A stretch of DNA of 64,000 bases from Limanda limanda (Eukaryota; Chordata; Actinopteri; Pleuronectiformes; Pleuronectidae): NCBI RefSeq assembly GCF_963576545.1, contig NC_083638.1, forward strand, positions 27,944,900 to 28,008,899. Direction: 5' to 3'. The notes below the pieces were generated by a model that was not told where the DNA came from, searched no databases, and worked only from the letters and a program-made list of their open reading frames with translations. The translations under genes and the position numbers were made by a program. Shown here piece by piece: positions 1 through 12,600 of the stretch; position 1 is the first letter of the stretch; each line of letters starts with the position of its first letter.

Positions 1-1616
1 ATAATGTGTCCCTGCTGGTGACAGGCTGATGACCGCGGTTGCCCTGCAACCCTGGAGTTAACTCAGCCCGGCCGACCAGGCTGCTCCTGAGGCTGCGCTG
101 TGGAAATAAAACCGGACAGTGAGGCGCGTGCATGTGTGCGTGCGTGAGTGAGTGTGTATGAAGTAGAGTCACTGCTAGTTGTTTCTGACATATGCTGTTG
201 TTGATTTACGATGGAAACAAAACAAGCTCAGCTGCATGGGTAAGCCATCAGCTCCCAATGGATTTTAATAAATGAGAAAGTGAACTGGTGGAAAAAAATG
301 CTTGTGTGTGTTGAGAGTACAGCTTCAAGACTGTGCATCACACTAGTGTGCATATAGGAAGGTTATATTTACACAGCCACTCGTCATGTATAGCTATTAT
401 TATAATACTGGTGGCAGACAGTTATCTTAGACTGGAAACAAGGCAGCTCTGCAATTTAAAAAACTTTGAAGCCACATGTTATACTTAATCTTCAGTTTAC
501 ATATATTTTTTGATAATTATCAAGTTTTAGAGGTGCTGGTGGAGTTTGTTACTGATTAACCAAAGTATCATTAGCTGTTTCTCCCCACTTTCTTTGTGCT
601 AAGCTAACTCTACAATTAACCAAAGTGTAAAACCAAAACTGTAAATTTTCTATTCAGTTTATGTTAATAAAATATATTATATATCATAATACAGCTACAT
701 ATTGGGTTTTGTTATTAACACAGGTCTCTTTGGCAAAACAGTCGGCTACACTGCAAAGACAGGTGTTGAAAACAAGGCAGGTTGAGTATAAATGAGAATG
801 TGAGTGAGACACATTTACCTCGTTCAGAAAAACAAACAGAAACCTTGTCTGCTCACAGAAGTTGGTTATGTTCTTGGCAACGGAACTTGCTGAACTTCGG
901 TTCAATCCTAGGTGCTTGTCGCCAAATGGATTATTGCCTGGTTTGAGGTCAGATATGATGCCTTATTAGCTCATGAAAGAGCAGGACAGAGTGCCAGACT
1001 ATTGTTCTCCATAGCGAGATGAAAGGCTAGCTGGCTAATGAACATCTGCCAGCCAGCATAAGGACCCCAGCAGACACACAAAACCTTGAATTGACCATTG
1101 CTGAGAGCAGCTGCTCTGATCAGAAAGATTTTGATGCAAATTTAGTCTGAGGGTCCGCCATGGAGCAGCTGTAATACCCAAGGACCAAGATTAGTGGGAA
1201 GGCTTACAGTGCTCTTCTTCTGTGTGTCTGAAATGCCAAAGTTCATCAGCCTAACCTCTATTAGACTACAGGAGTGTCCACTTGTCCTGGTTGCCAAAAT
1301 CAGGATAATGAAATAGGGATGATGTAGATTTTAAAGATACATGCACTGTCACCTTCTCAGGATATGAGAAATGCTATCTGACTTTACCCGTGACTCCTTT
1401 GAACCTGTTCAATTGCCTAGGGATCATCTGAAAAAAGCCTAAAAAGGCACATGTAAAACTGGATATATATGAGTCCTGAGAAATATCACACATCGTATTA
1501 GCTGTTAGAAAAAAAGACATGAATAGTCAATGAACAAACCTCATTTAAAAAGTGCTGCAATCCCCAAAAAACTCTATTTATGCACATTTGCAATTTAAAC
1601 GTAACAAACTTTAATT
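1..1616. other. noncoding stretch, no gene seen
   Basis: No frame here shows a recognisable domain or a convincing exon. The stretch around 525-630 (text like 'ttttagaggtgctggtgg' followed by 'gctaagctaac') resembles a dispersed fish repeat whose relatives also appear near 12.7, 13.4 and 62 kb. The rest is AT-rich and unassigned. Confidence 0.5.
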
Positions 1617-1937
1617 TGGGCAGTACAGTGATGCAGGGATAAGCCCTGTCGCAAAAAGGATGTTGGTCCATATCCTGGTTTGGCTATGGAACTTTCTATT
1701 TGTAGTTTGTATGTTTTTCCCGTTTTTGCACGGGTGGTTTTTGGGGACTCCTACTGATCAAACAGATCAAAGACATGCAGATTGTGGTTGACAGGAGACA
1801 CTAAATTGTCTGTAGGTGTGAGGGTGAGTTGTATGTTGTCCCTGTGATGCACTGGTGACCTGTCCAGGGTGTATCTGCCTCTCGCATAATGTCAGTGGGT
1901 CATGGGTAATCAATTCATCCATAGATAATGAATGGGT
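1617..1937 (+). repeat. tRNA-derived SINE, V-SINE/Mermaid-like
   Basis: The segment follows the common fish SINE layout: a degenerate tRNA-like head (GGCAGTACAGTGATGCAGG, then a decayed B-box near 1668-1682), a body with 'gtttgtatgtttttcccg', 'aaagacatgcag' and 'gacactaaattgtctgtaggtgtga', and a tail with 'gatgcactggtgacctgtcc', 'agggtgtatctgcctctcgc' and 'aatgtcagtggg'. The tail is the part such SINEs share with LINE partners for retrotransposition. Several differences from the usual B-box mean polymerase III transcription is probably lost. The family name is from memory of fish SINE consensus text, so the exact subfamily is uncertain. Confidence 0.75.
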
Positions 1938-4550
1938 GGAAATAATTTCATCTTAACTTAGTCCTGATTGGTGCAGGTATGTGATCTTACCTTTTACCTG
2001 ATGAGTCCCATCACTTTAAAACCAGCAAGAAGAGCTGTTACTGCAGCAGTGAGCTGTTTGTTAATGTTGGACCCTACTGGTCAGAGGAAGACACTGATTG
2101 AGAAAATATGTTGCCAGGGTTGTTGAGCATTGTCTTTGCAGTGCTTCTGACAACCATAATATTGCTTATCAACAAAATCTGAAAAATGCCTTTCTGTCAT
2201 GTTAAGTACAACTGGTTAGGGACATCATTAAGTTATCCTCCACATGCCTCTGAAGTCATTTGCATAATGCAATAACTCTAAACCCTAAAGTGCAATTACA
2301 TTGTTCATACTACCATGCAGTAGGAAATGATTCCCCTAACTACTGTGTCAGAACGCATCACGAAACATATCAGAGCAGGATCTGAATGCGGCAAAGGCTA
2401 CAGTGCAGTGTTAATTAGGTTACTGATACTTTCCACTGCACAATTACTCTGTCAGAGTGGCTCATCTTTCATTTCTCTGGTCACCTCCTTCCTTCTGTGA
2501 GGCTTATTCCGGGAAATTTCTTCTGCTCTGCACACTTCTGAAGGCGATAAGGTAACAAGGAGGATGGGAGCTTCTGACGACACCTATGACCCACTGTCTT
2601 TTTGAGTAAATGGTAAATATGCATTGTGTGAAAGAGCGGCTCTTAGAAGCTGGTATAAACAGTGCTTGGCAGTATCAGAGCTCTTGCCTCTTGGACATAT
2701 GTAAATAGAGGCTTACCCCAGGAGATAGAGGAGGACTTTGAGGTAATTGTTCAGAGATCCTTTTCTCACCATTGAAGAGGGCTGATGCATTTTGGAAGAA
2801 ACCTCAGGGATTAAGGGGGGCTCAGGTGGAAGCACTGGGTCACACACACAGAGCCATCCAGGCCGAAAGAGAAAACAGTCAAATCAAGGTGATGCAGTAG
2901 TAGAGTATGTGTGCACTTGAGCGTGAATGTGCAGATGTGGATGTGTGAATATGAGGGTCTGCATGAGGCAGTGGATAATTGGTATTAACATTGAGGAATC
3001 CTCAGACAGTGATCCTGTCCCCTGTAGTCTGAGCTAATCCCACTGCATTTAAGGAGCAGCTCTCTCCTGCCTCACCAAAGCACCACAGATCAGAGCAGGC
3101 TACTAGTCCATTAACTAAGTCCAGCTCTGCCAAGTCAGAACTCACCTGTGGGACTAACTCGGCCTATTACATGAAAGACAAGAGTACTCTGACTCAACTA
3201 CACAAAATATGGTCGTGTTTCAGTGCACTTGGGTACTCTACTACAAGTGTGCACATGTGGTGCATGTAAGCCTCTACTTGTGAGACCTTGAAGCTTGTTG
3301 TTGCATGCAGAACATTCTTTCCCTCAGATTTCCTCTGATCACAGTCTAACAGATACTCTTTTCTTCTCCAATTCCTTAATCGCTTTACCGTCCAGCTGCC
3401 TGCCCCTGCTCCATTCATTTATACCACATTCCTATATTAGCCTAGCTGTCTTGAATAAACAGCCTTTGCTGTTATATTCCCAAACTGTCCTGCAGTGTAT
3501 CCCGAAACATATATTTATATCAGCTAATCAGAAACAAAAGATAAGATCTCTTGTTTGAAACAGGTCCTTATTCCTGTATAGAGAGTAAAATGTTAAATTT
3601 CCTGTATGTAAGCAATTGCATTGTCAGAAATAAGAGCATATATATATATATATTGGAAAATCTGTAGTTGCTGAGGGGTGATATTTATCTTCATATCAAC
3701 AGATACTAATTAAGAAAAAAACTGTCTATCATTATTTGCTAAATAAACAAATATACTTTTATTATTAAAAAGGATCAAGATTTTCCTTAATTATTGTTAT
3801 ACAATTAAACAAATTGGCACTCTAGGGAGTAGTCAGTTTGGTGTGGTAGTATTTGGGATTGACGCGAAACAAACTAGTGGCCAAAGTTCAACAGAGTGAC
3901 TCACTGATATGTTTTAGTAGTTTTGTACAACAATGCTCAAAAGCACAGAGTTATAATATATGTCAGGTTTACTCTGTTATGAAAGTTAATAGGATCAGTT
4001 CAATGCTGGGTTTGGTCTTTTCTCGCACATAGATTATGTTAACAATGAGTAAATGTGGTGTGAGCATCTTTTGCCTGATTCTTTAATGGTCTCTAGCTGA
4101 GCACATTCAACCGCTACTAGTAACACGATAAATGTAATTTGGCAAAAACAGCCAATATCTGGAAGGACCAGCGATTTGTTCAGGTTATGGTGTTTACATG
4201 ACTCCTTGATTCCCTGTGATTAATGTTCCCTGTTGACATGACTAAACCAGCCGACAAAATATTCTCCTCCGCAGATAGAAGCATCCGCCTGCGAGTATGA
4301 AACGTTACGCCCACCAGCATCCTACACTCTCTGAGGGAGCACATGTATGGAGAAGAAAGGATGATCCTTTAGTAATATGCAGTGTTTCTTCCCTCCTGGC
4401 ATTGAAATGCACCACGTGTGTAAGAATTTGGTCAGAAAGTGAAAATAAGAAGTTGAAGCTTCATGAGCTCCATGCTGAAAGAATGAGACAAAATATTAAA
4501 CTATTATTATCCTGATCAGTTATTTTAATTAGTTTCATATTGATAAACGA
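1938..4550. other. noncoding stretch, no gene seen
   Basis: Only short open frames without domains or plausible splice sites are present. A GT-rich patch lies at about 2900-2950 and a short (TA)n tract at 3640-3655. Nothing else is recognisable. Confidence 0.5.
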
Positions 4551-4592
4551 GTGTGTGTGTGTGTGTGTGTGTGTGCGTGTGTGTGTGTGTGT
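4551..4592. repeat. (GT)n microsatellite
   Basis: About 21 GT units, interrupted once by a GC step, run through this interval. The cysteine/valine-rich open frame over it is a by-product of the repeat. Confidence 0.95.
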
Positions 4593-5061
4593 AGAGGATT
4601 CTTAGAGATCAGTTTGTATCTTGGAGCAATGTTTCATGAACCAATTAAAAATGATACACATGCAGAGCCCACTGGTCATAAGATTTATTACACCCACATG
4701 TTTCCAGTTTTTGTTGAAAGTTCGACTCCAGTTTTTATATTCAATACTTCCAGATTTCTCTGTCTTTCCATCTGTCTGTGGAATGTATATCTCCTGCATA
4801 TTGGTGCGATTTCAATATGCAAAACAATTTATATGTTATAAACTTTGTGACATTGTCGATCACAACAACAGTGCTTTGATTTCAGTGAGTGGAGCTTCAC
4901 TGAACTTTGAATAAATAGAGTTTTTACTTACTGCTTCTTAATCACTGCAGGTTAAAGTTTTAGGAAGAAAACTGCAACCAGCACCACCTCAGGTCAGGCA
5001 AACATCCATTCCAAATAGGCAGGTTTAGAACAGTCACTGCACTACTAACCTTAAATGGTAC

Positions 5062-5185
5062 AAAGGTAATGCAAGGCAACTTCATTTGTAGAGCACATTT
5101 CGACAATCAGGCAATTCAAAGTGCTCGCCTAAAATATGTAAAAGGCATGATGATAAATTCTAAAAGCAACCTAAAACAATGTAGA
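5062..5185. repeat. dispersed fish repeat, class uncertain
   Basis: The text 'aaggcaacttcatttgtag', 'agcacatttcgacaatcagg' and 'caattcaaagtgctcg' matches the well-known fish dispersed sequence usually written as 'aaggcaagtttatttatatagcac...caattcaaagtgctttac'. It reads on into an A-rich tail with 'aaaaggcatgatgataaat'. I recognise the family text but cannot say which element class it derives from. Confidence 0.5.
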
Positions 5186-5336
5186 AAATTAGCTTTCCTA
5201 GGTGTATACGTCACAAAGAGATAGATAAAGCCTTAACGTGAATGCACACGTCTCACAGGTGCCACAGCCCTTGGCTCAAAGAAAGTGTTTGAACAAACTG
5301 TGTTACTACAGCCTTTAGTGCATTATCAATACAATA

Positions 5337-5690
5337 CTGCAGGAAGTCGTACTGCGTGAGAAAACGTAACTCAGGAAGACGAACTGGTTGGTCAGGACTT
5401 CATCCTGCAACATAATGAGCCAAAACATTTGGGAGCAGAGCCAGACAGTGGCTGCAAATGATGGAGGAGAAGCACAGTCTCCAAATCTAAACCCCCTTGA
5501 GCTGCTTTGGGATGAACAGGACAGAGGTAGAAGCAAAGCAAACTGCTAGTGCAACACATTTGTGTGTGAACTTCTGCAACAGTAGCCGGGACGAGCTTCC
5601 CAAACAATGTTTCATTCCCATTGTAGAGAGAATGTCACAAGTGTGTTCGGCTGAGAGTAAAAACATTTTTTTATATAAAATCTGGGAAAA
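5337..5690 (+). pseudogene. Tc1/mariner-like transposase relic
   Basis: Translation in the frames between these positions gives pieces that line up with the C-terminal half of fish Tc1-like transposases. 'SPNLNPLELLWDEQDR' stands where the family has SPDLNPIELLWDELDR, and includes the third acidic residue region of the DDE catalytic triad. 'LCVNFCNSSRDELPKQCF' and 'VERMSQVCSAESKNIF' match the family's LWELLQQ.W..LP and ERMPRVC.AVI.AKGGYF. The reading frame changes at least twice, so it cannot code for an active enzyme. No terminal inverted repeats were found near it. The DNA-binding N-terminus is absent, meaning this is an internal remnant. Confidence 0.75.
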
Positions 5691-8600
5691 AACGAGGTGT
5701 TCTTCAACTGGATACTGTATATTTTAACAATGACTTTTCTCAAAGTAACTTTACAGAACAGACATTCAAATTTCCTTTCTTTTTATCATGTACTGAATCA
5801 GAAAGGCCAAAGAAAAGTGTGTCTGCTGCTGCACCATCAGTAGAAAACTTCCCTGTTTGCCCTTTTGGCAAGTCTTCAATAATAAAACATTTCTCAGAAG
5901 AATTTGAGATGCTCCCTCAGCAATAATTTTTCACAAAATGCGTAAGATGGAGTATTGTTCACCTCCGCTCTTGGCTCAGTGACATTCATCTAGATATGGT
6001 ATTTCTTCACGGCTAGATAGGCACACATCCTCGTAAATAAATTGCTTATGGCTTTAATATATGCCCTCAACAGGGAGGAGCTCAGGTCAGTGGGCGTTGG
6101 AAGTAGAGTTAGATGCTGATGTTACATAATATTAACAAGGCCAATGCTGCCAAAAAACATATTTTATCATAATATTTCAGGCAGTAATGTGGAGCACATG
6201 GTGCAGTCTGACATTTGTCGAGGGAAGATCAGTTTTACACCCAGTCTCTGCTTCCAATCTATAGGTTTGGTTCCAGGACATGGAAAAAGTGCTGGATCAG
6301 AATAATGGGCCAAAAGCTGCAATATACTGTGAAGAAATTTACAGTACAAGACTTTATTTTACAGGACAGACAAAATTCTACAAGATTCCTCAGATACCTT
6401 AGATGACCGATTGTGTTATTACTTGGGAATCAAGGCTCAAAACAATATCGCGGCATCCCAGAAGCCCAAAGCATCCTAATGATGCACCATGGAGAAGTTC
6501 TCAAACTTTGAACATTATGCAAAACGTTGCCGACGCGCAGGAGGGACATTCCAGAGTCGAGCAGTCGTGGTTGTTTTTTATTCCAGCAGCTTTTTGCTGC
6601 TGAGCCAACTCAACCAAAGAAAAGCCAAGCAAACGTGAGGAAAGCCAGTTGTTGGAGTCAACTGTTTCGCTTTTCACTGAGATATAATTAACTAGCTGGA
6701 CTTGAAGACAATGCACAGAAAGACAATGCTTGCATAATTAACTTCTACATAGTGTGAGACTAGCTGCTGCTGCATGCTTTGCTTTGTGAGCAGCTGTTTG
6801 CCTGCTTAACTCCAAGAAACAGAGTCGCTCCACACTATGGTTCACATCATAGTTTTATTTATACTGCTTAAATACTTTGGCCCTGAGAGCTCAACACATG
6901 CAGTCAGAAAAAATAAAGCATCAATTTGCCAATGCATGCGCAATTACAAAAGTATAGAACACAGTGGAGTGTATACAGTACCTCAGTCAGGGTCTAACAG
7001 TCCCATTATGAAACCACAGTTAAATTCACCAGATATAGATTTTTATTTGGAACTTCACCAAATAGCACACACTGATAAATATCAGCTCCATAAATATGCC
7101 TGTTTTTTTCATCGAGATCCATGAATTATATTTTGAGAAATCAACAAAAATGTTAAAAACACCCTACCGACATTATTAAAAAGGGAAACAAATCCTGGAT
7201 TCGCTATAGGATAAATATCCTATAATGCATGATATTTTGATTGAGTAAGGTTAATGTTTGCCTCCCTTCCTGGCCTACAAATACTCGTCCAAATTGTTTT
7301 TTTCATCAGTGAATGTGACATGATCGCATGTAAAAAGTACAACTTTCCACAAGAGGATAGTTGAAGTTGACCAGTGTTCATGGCTCATCACCTGTTTGGA
7401 AACGAGATGGTGGTGGAATGCGGAGCTAGATTGCTGAACAAAAACTGGATTTATTACACAATACCTTCTTTTTTGTAACATTTGAAAAACTAAGGGAAAA
7501 TCACCTGGTACACACTGGATCGATGCATGTTGGGGAACTTTCAAAGCTACCTCTCTGTGGGTGCTTTTTGTGTTAAGTGTGTGCGTAGGAATGCATGTGC
7601 GAGCATGTGTGTCACCACAAGTAATAAAGGCACCTGGGCTGTGTTGCAGGGAGCCTGGGTGTGTGACCGCCACTCTCAGACCACAGGGGAGGAGAGGATG
7701 GCTGTTCAGAGCTTGAAATATTGAGCTCTGGTACAGTCGTGTAAGCAGCGCGCCTTCGGCTCCTATAGTCATGACCCCCCCTCTCAGCCCAAGGAAATTA
7801 CAATGGATGAGAATCAGGAGCTCAGGGCCACAAAAAGCCTCCTACAAAAACAACACAATAAAGCGTAATTTCCAATTCCACCTCCACCTGCATGAATTGA
7901 AAACATGAATGTATTGTCTTTGCACTGTCTACTTATTAAACACAAAAGTGTAGAGGAGGCAACGCTGGTAATAACAATGTGCAGAGTCTGTGTCGTGCTT
8001 GAGTGAGCAATGCTACGATAAATAACAGAGGAAGAGGAGGAAGACGAGGCTGTGGTGTACCTGGAGCAGCCGAGCTGGAGCCCGAGTGCTACAGGAGCTG
8101 CATTGTGTTGCAGTGTAAGAGCAGAGGGAACCACCGCTCTGCTACCTGGCTTCACTCACCTGCTTTGATCACCAACTGGAGTGTCATTCATCCCCTACAG
8201 CCCTGCTGAAGGCTGAAAATGGTGTGTGCATGCGTGGGGGTGTGGTGGGGCGGGTTGTGTGTGTGTGAGCGCACGCCGTCTCTGAATATCAGCACTGTCT
8301 CTCTATCTCATTTCAACTCAACTTTTTTCCGAAGTCCACACAGAAAGTTAGCAGACATAGAAAAAGCCCGGAAAAAGTGTGAAGCAGACACGTAGGCAGA
8401 CGCAGGGAGATTTCATTCGAGCAGGTTTTCATTTGGTAGAAATTAAAAATCTAATTTTGCCACCAAATCAATACTCTGAACCCTTAACCGATTATCCTAT
8501 GACACTGACAAACGTGAATCCCCTCCCACTTATTTGATTTCTCAGAAGACGTTAGGGTAGAGAATGCGTCTTAAGGATTATGAATTCCTTTGAGTTGACT

Positions 8601-8972
8601 TGAGGGCTGCGAGTCACACAATGGAGGATGTAAAAACTGCACAATCGAGGATGTGTACGCCTGTCCATTTAAATTTCACTGCCTCTAATAACAAATTGCT
8701 AAATTCTGCGGCAACACTGCCAGTGACCTGTTAATGATGTTGCTTCAAGCGCCGGTTCAAACTTCTGTAAGATCCTCATCGCTTCTCGGGTTAGCCCTTT
8801 GATATGAGAACTGAAATAAACCCGTGCTGCTGTTGATAGTGTTATGAAATACCCAATGAGGTTTAAATCTCTGCAGAAGCAACAAACCTGAAGACAACAG
8901 AGTGATCCTGTGTTGGATAGAGACCACATCTAAATTCAGAGACAGAAAACATGTTGAAAGGTGTGGAAGATG
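5691..8972. other. noncoding stretch, no gene seen
   Basis: Short open frames only. 8005-8200 is moderately GC-rich and purine-rich and 8220-8275 is GT-rich, but neither shows a promoter or exon pattern I can defend. The 165-codon minus-strand frame at 7275-7772 has no recognisable domain and contains composition typical of chance translation. Confidence 0.45.

Positions 8973-9062
<90 letters not shown>
8973..9062. repeat. (ATA)n trinucleotide microsatellite, ~30 units
   Basis: An uninterrupted AAT/ATA/TAA trinucleotide array of about 90 bases. The poly-isoleucine (plus strand) and poly-tyrosine (minus strand) frames across it are translation artefacts. The lack of interruptions suggests it is young and likely length-polymorphic. 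Confidence 0.97.
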
Positions 9063-9496
9063 GTTATTGCCAGATTTCAAATTGAACTTGATGGATTAAA
9101 GATAAGTACCCACAAAAATAAATGCTCTTTTCTCATTTCAAGTCAAATATGAAATACATAACAAACAGCTTTTTTCGGGTGCTATAAAAAATTATTAAAA
9201 GGTTTCAATTGTGTGTCACTTTTATTTTAATACTGTCTTGGCTTTTCTCTTGTTAGAGCACACAATATAAAATGACTCAGACTCACTTATCACTGTCTAT
9301 TCTCCCTTCTCTCACCTGTCCACTGATCTCTTTTCAAATGCTCATTGGAATTCACAGATTTGATTGGCTCAGATGCATCACATGAGATGGTGTAAAATTC
9401 ATGCAATTGGTGTATGAGTTTCCACAGCTGCTGGATGCGGATCCGCACTGTTTATTAGTGACCCTTGCTCCAGCACATACAATGTTACATGATTGT

Positions 9497-9668
9497 ATAT
9501 AAATCGTTTCTATTTATAGAGCAGTTTTCTAGTGTAGATCACTCAAAGTTCTTTACAGTACACTTCACACACATGTTCCTACAGTGCATCAATGTGCAAC
9601 ACTTTCTCTATCACACATCATTCACCTCCTTCAGGGCTGACGTCCAGTATCTTGCCCAGGGACACTGT
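9497..9668. repeat. dispersed fish repeat ('tttatagagc...cactcaaag')
   Basis: The order 'atttatagagcagttttcta', 'gatcactcaaagttctttac', 'agtacacttcacac', 'atcacacatcattcacc' and 'gtatcttgcccagggacac' is the familiar fish dispersed sequence ending in 'cttgcccaaggacac'. A shorter fragment of the same family sits near 14850-14890 ('accactcacagggctttac'). Its parent element class is not clear to me. Confidence 0.55.
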
Positions 9669-12600
9669 GGTAAAAGGGTTAAACCTACTTTAGTTAACAT
9701 GACAGATAAAGAAGCCTCAAATTACCATATCATTGAAGGTGCCACATCTACACTACATGATGAGTCTTTTAGCTGCAGGACAAATGAACACGCCAAAATC
9801 ACACAGCCCCAAAGCTCAGCTGCCACAAAGGCAGAGGGAATCAAAATCTCAGCAGTTTGACGGGAGTCTTCAGCTCAGTCCCTGGTGGTTCTGAGAGGCA
9901 GGATCCTCCATGTCTGGGTTTCTATAATCTGAGACTGTCTCTCACCAGGCAGCCCCTTTAAAAAATGGATCTTTGATATTTCCTCCTGTGATAAGTGCTT
10001 GACTTTTACTCTCAATCTCAGTGAGAAAGACATGGTTTCTCTCTTCGGACTGGTTAGTACTGTAGGTCCAAACTCCACAAAATGCTCCAAGCTATATTTC
10101 TGCAGTCCATAAACCCTGGCAAGATGGGCACATGGGTATGTTAAAAAATGTATGGCAACACAGTACACAATACAATACACTACCACCAGTGATTACAAAC
10201 CTTTACTGAGAGGTTCTTTCACCCACCACGGATGAACTTTAACCCTTTTACCTTCTATATCATAAATCATACAATTCAACAAAAGATCATATTTTATTCC
10301 TTCAAAAACTGCACTTAGGTCCATTTTTGAAGTATTGGCTTTTCATTTCTTATACCTATCCTGCTATACTTTTCAGAAGGCTTTGAAAGAAATCGAAAGT
10401 ATAATTCCCGTACATTTGATTGACAGCTGTAGCTTGTTGTTATTTTACAGATCATCCATTTTCTGCAGTAGGAGACTGAGCAAGGTCCAGATGTTTCTCT
10501 CTTTTCGCAACATTAAAGAAATATATTTACATTCAACATATTGATAAGATTAATCTATTGTAGTATATTTATACTTCATATGCTGTCTGAGGCCCGAAGA
10601 AGCAAGATTAGAAAATAATTGAAATATTAAAATACTCCCTCTGTAGAGCACCAACAGTCCCCCTGAAACTCAACCAAGTCGCCGCAAACTGCACACACTC
10701 ATAGATGTCAGATGTCAGCCATTTTTTCCATCCAGAAAAATGTCCGCCTCTTTTTTCTGGATCCACCGCAAAATTATATATTCTTTATTTTGTGGACGAA
10801 TGTCTTTTATATTTTATTGCTGTAGAAAAATGTGTGTTAACTTTTTCTAATACAACCTGAAATTTAATTAAAGAGTATTTCAAATATACATTAATGTATA
10901 TGTGCATTCAATGTTTTTCACATGCATTATCATGAGGCTAAACTTTTGATCACATCTGAGACCTTGACCTTTGCTGGAGTTCAGAAAAAAGAACAATAGC
11001 CATACCCAAATCCAACTTTCTTTGTCTCATTCAAATTGAAACAAAAGTTTCCACAAACACCACAAAGAACTACAATACATCCAATCCAATACAGGATGTG
11101 AACACCTTAGAATTTAAAAAAGCAGTAACTTTCATTATATAATTATGGTGTTAGCATATTTATAAAGATTTTGTTCCATATTTGTTGTTAATCTGTTGTG
11201 CAGTCGTTTGACACTTCCTCTGTGAATGCAGCAGCTGAACAAAAGATGTCCCCGGTAATTCAATTAACAGGGGAGCTTTTTGTTTCATTTTTGCCCAATA
11301 TCCTGAATCCTGAGGGCCTCTCCATGAACTTTGAAATCAAGGCAGGTTCCATGCCACTAGATTTTGAAATAATTACTGAGAGAATATGCAAACACATACA
11401 ATATCCCATTACAGCAACGAGAGAAGATAAGCAACTCTCACACAACAGTATTAGAGCAGCAGTTGAGATGAAGAGAAGTGGGGGGGGGGTGCCGTACCCT
11501 CAGGTACATTGTTGCTTTGTTGCTTATTAAACTTGCATTGTTTGAAGTGTTTAGCGGCTGAGCTTGTTGACACAGAGGTGCCCGCGTGATGCACAGGAGG
11601 CAAACAACTTCTACTGCCAACCAGGAGCTGAAAGCCTATATTGGCACAGTAATGAGCCTGGAGAAAATGTAAAGCAGGGAAAGATGAAACAGACTGTGTG
11701 ATCCATCAGCTGTTCAGCCTGGTGGATTTCTAACAGCTCCTCTGAGCTGCAGTGAAAAAGCCGATTGACGAGTGTGCAGGGTGGACGGGGGCACAACGGC
11801 GGTGGAAAAAAGAGAGGGCGTAGCAGGTGGGGGGGATTTTCACAAAAGCACACGTCTGAAATATTCAATTTACCACTCATCAACAGTTGCCTTTTTCAAA
11901 CTCAGATTGAATTATCCTATACGGCAACGCCATTATGTTAGGGATTATTACATGCTCTCCAGGAGATTTGGTTTATTCATCATTCTGCCTATTGTTGACG
12001 ATGACTGGAGCCCTCCCTAGAGAGCAGCCCAGAGAATTGATTTCTGACAATCCATGATGCACCTCCTCGAGTCCCCCACTCTTCTCTGACACTCCTGCAA
12101 ATCAACTTAAAGGCAGAGCCTGACAGCTGCTCACATCACGCTCCATATAAACAGCCATTATTTCTTCAGAAAGCTCTTTTTGTCTTGTACGGGGCTTCAA
12201 AGCCTGCATGTCCCTGTTAGGACGAGCCGCGGTTTAGAAGGCACACAGTGAGACTCTGAAGATGTGGAGACATACATGATGTGGAAGAAGGAGTGAGTGG
12301 CCGGTAACTTCCTCGTAACCAGATTGGTCAGGTTTTTACTTTTCAGCATGTCTACTGAAAGTGTGATGTGTTTAAGCAGGGGATTGACCTCATGGACCTG
12401 TCAAGGTCAGTTAGCAATAAACATAATCTTTATTTTTGGAGAACCTCTTTCAAAGATAAAAAAGTATGTATTATATTGGATAAAAGAACACAAACAACAA
12501 AAAACGATTTAGTTAAATAAAATGAGTTAAAAGCTTTTAGAAGATTTTAGAAGCTGAGTAAATCTCAGCAGATTGTGTCCTTGCAGAGTTTGACAGCCCG

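Noticed and set aside
7275..7772. 165-codon minus-strand frame
   Set aside because: No domain, no splice context, and amino-acid composition typical of chance open frames.
8757..9152. Poly-tyrosine and poly-isoleucine frames
   Set aside because: Direct translation of the (ATA)n microsatellite.
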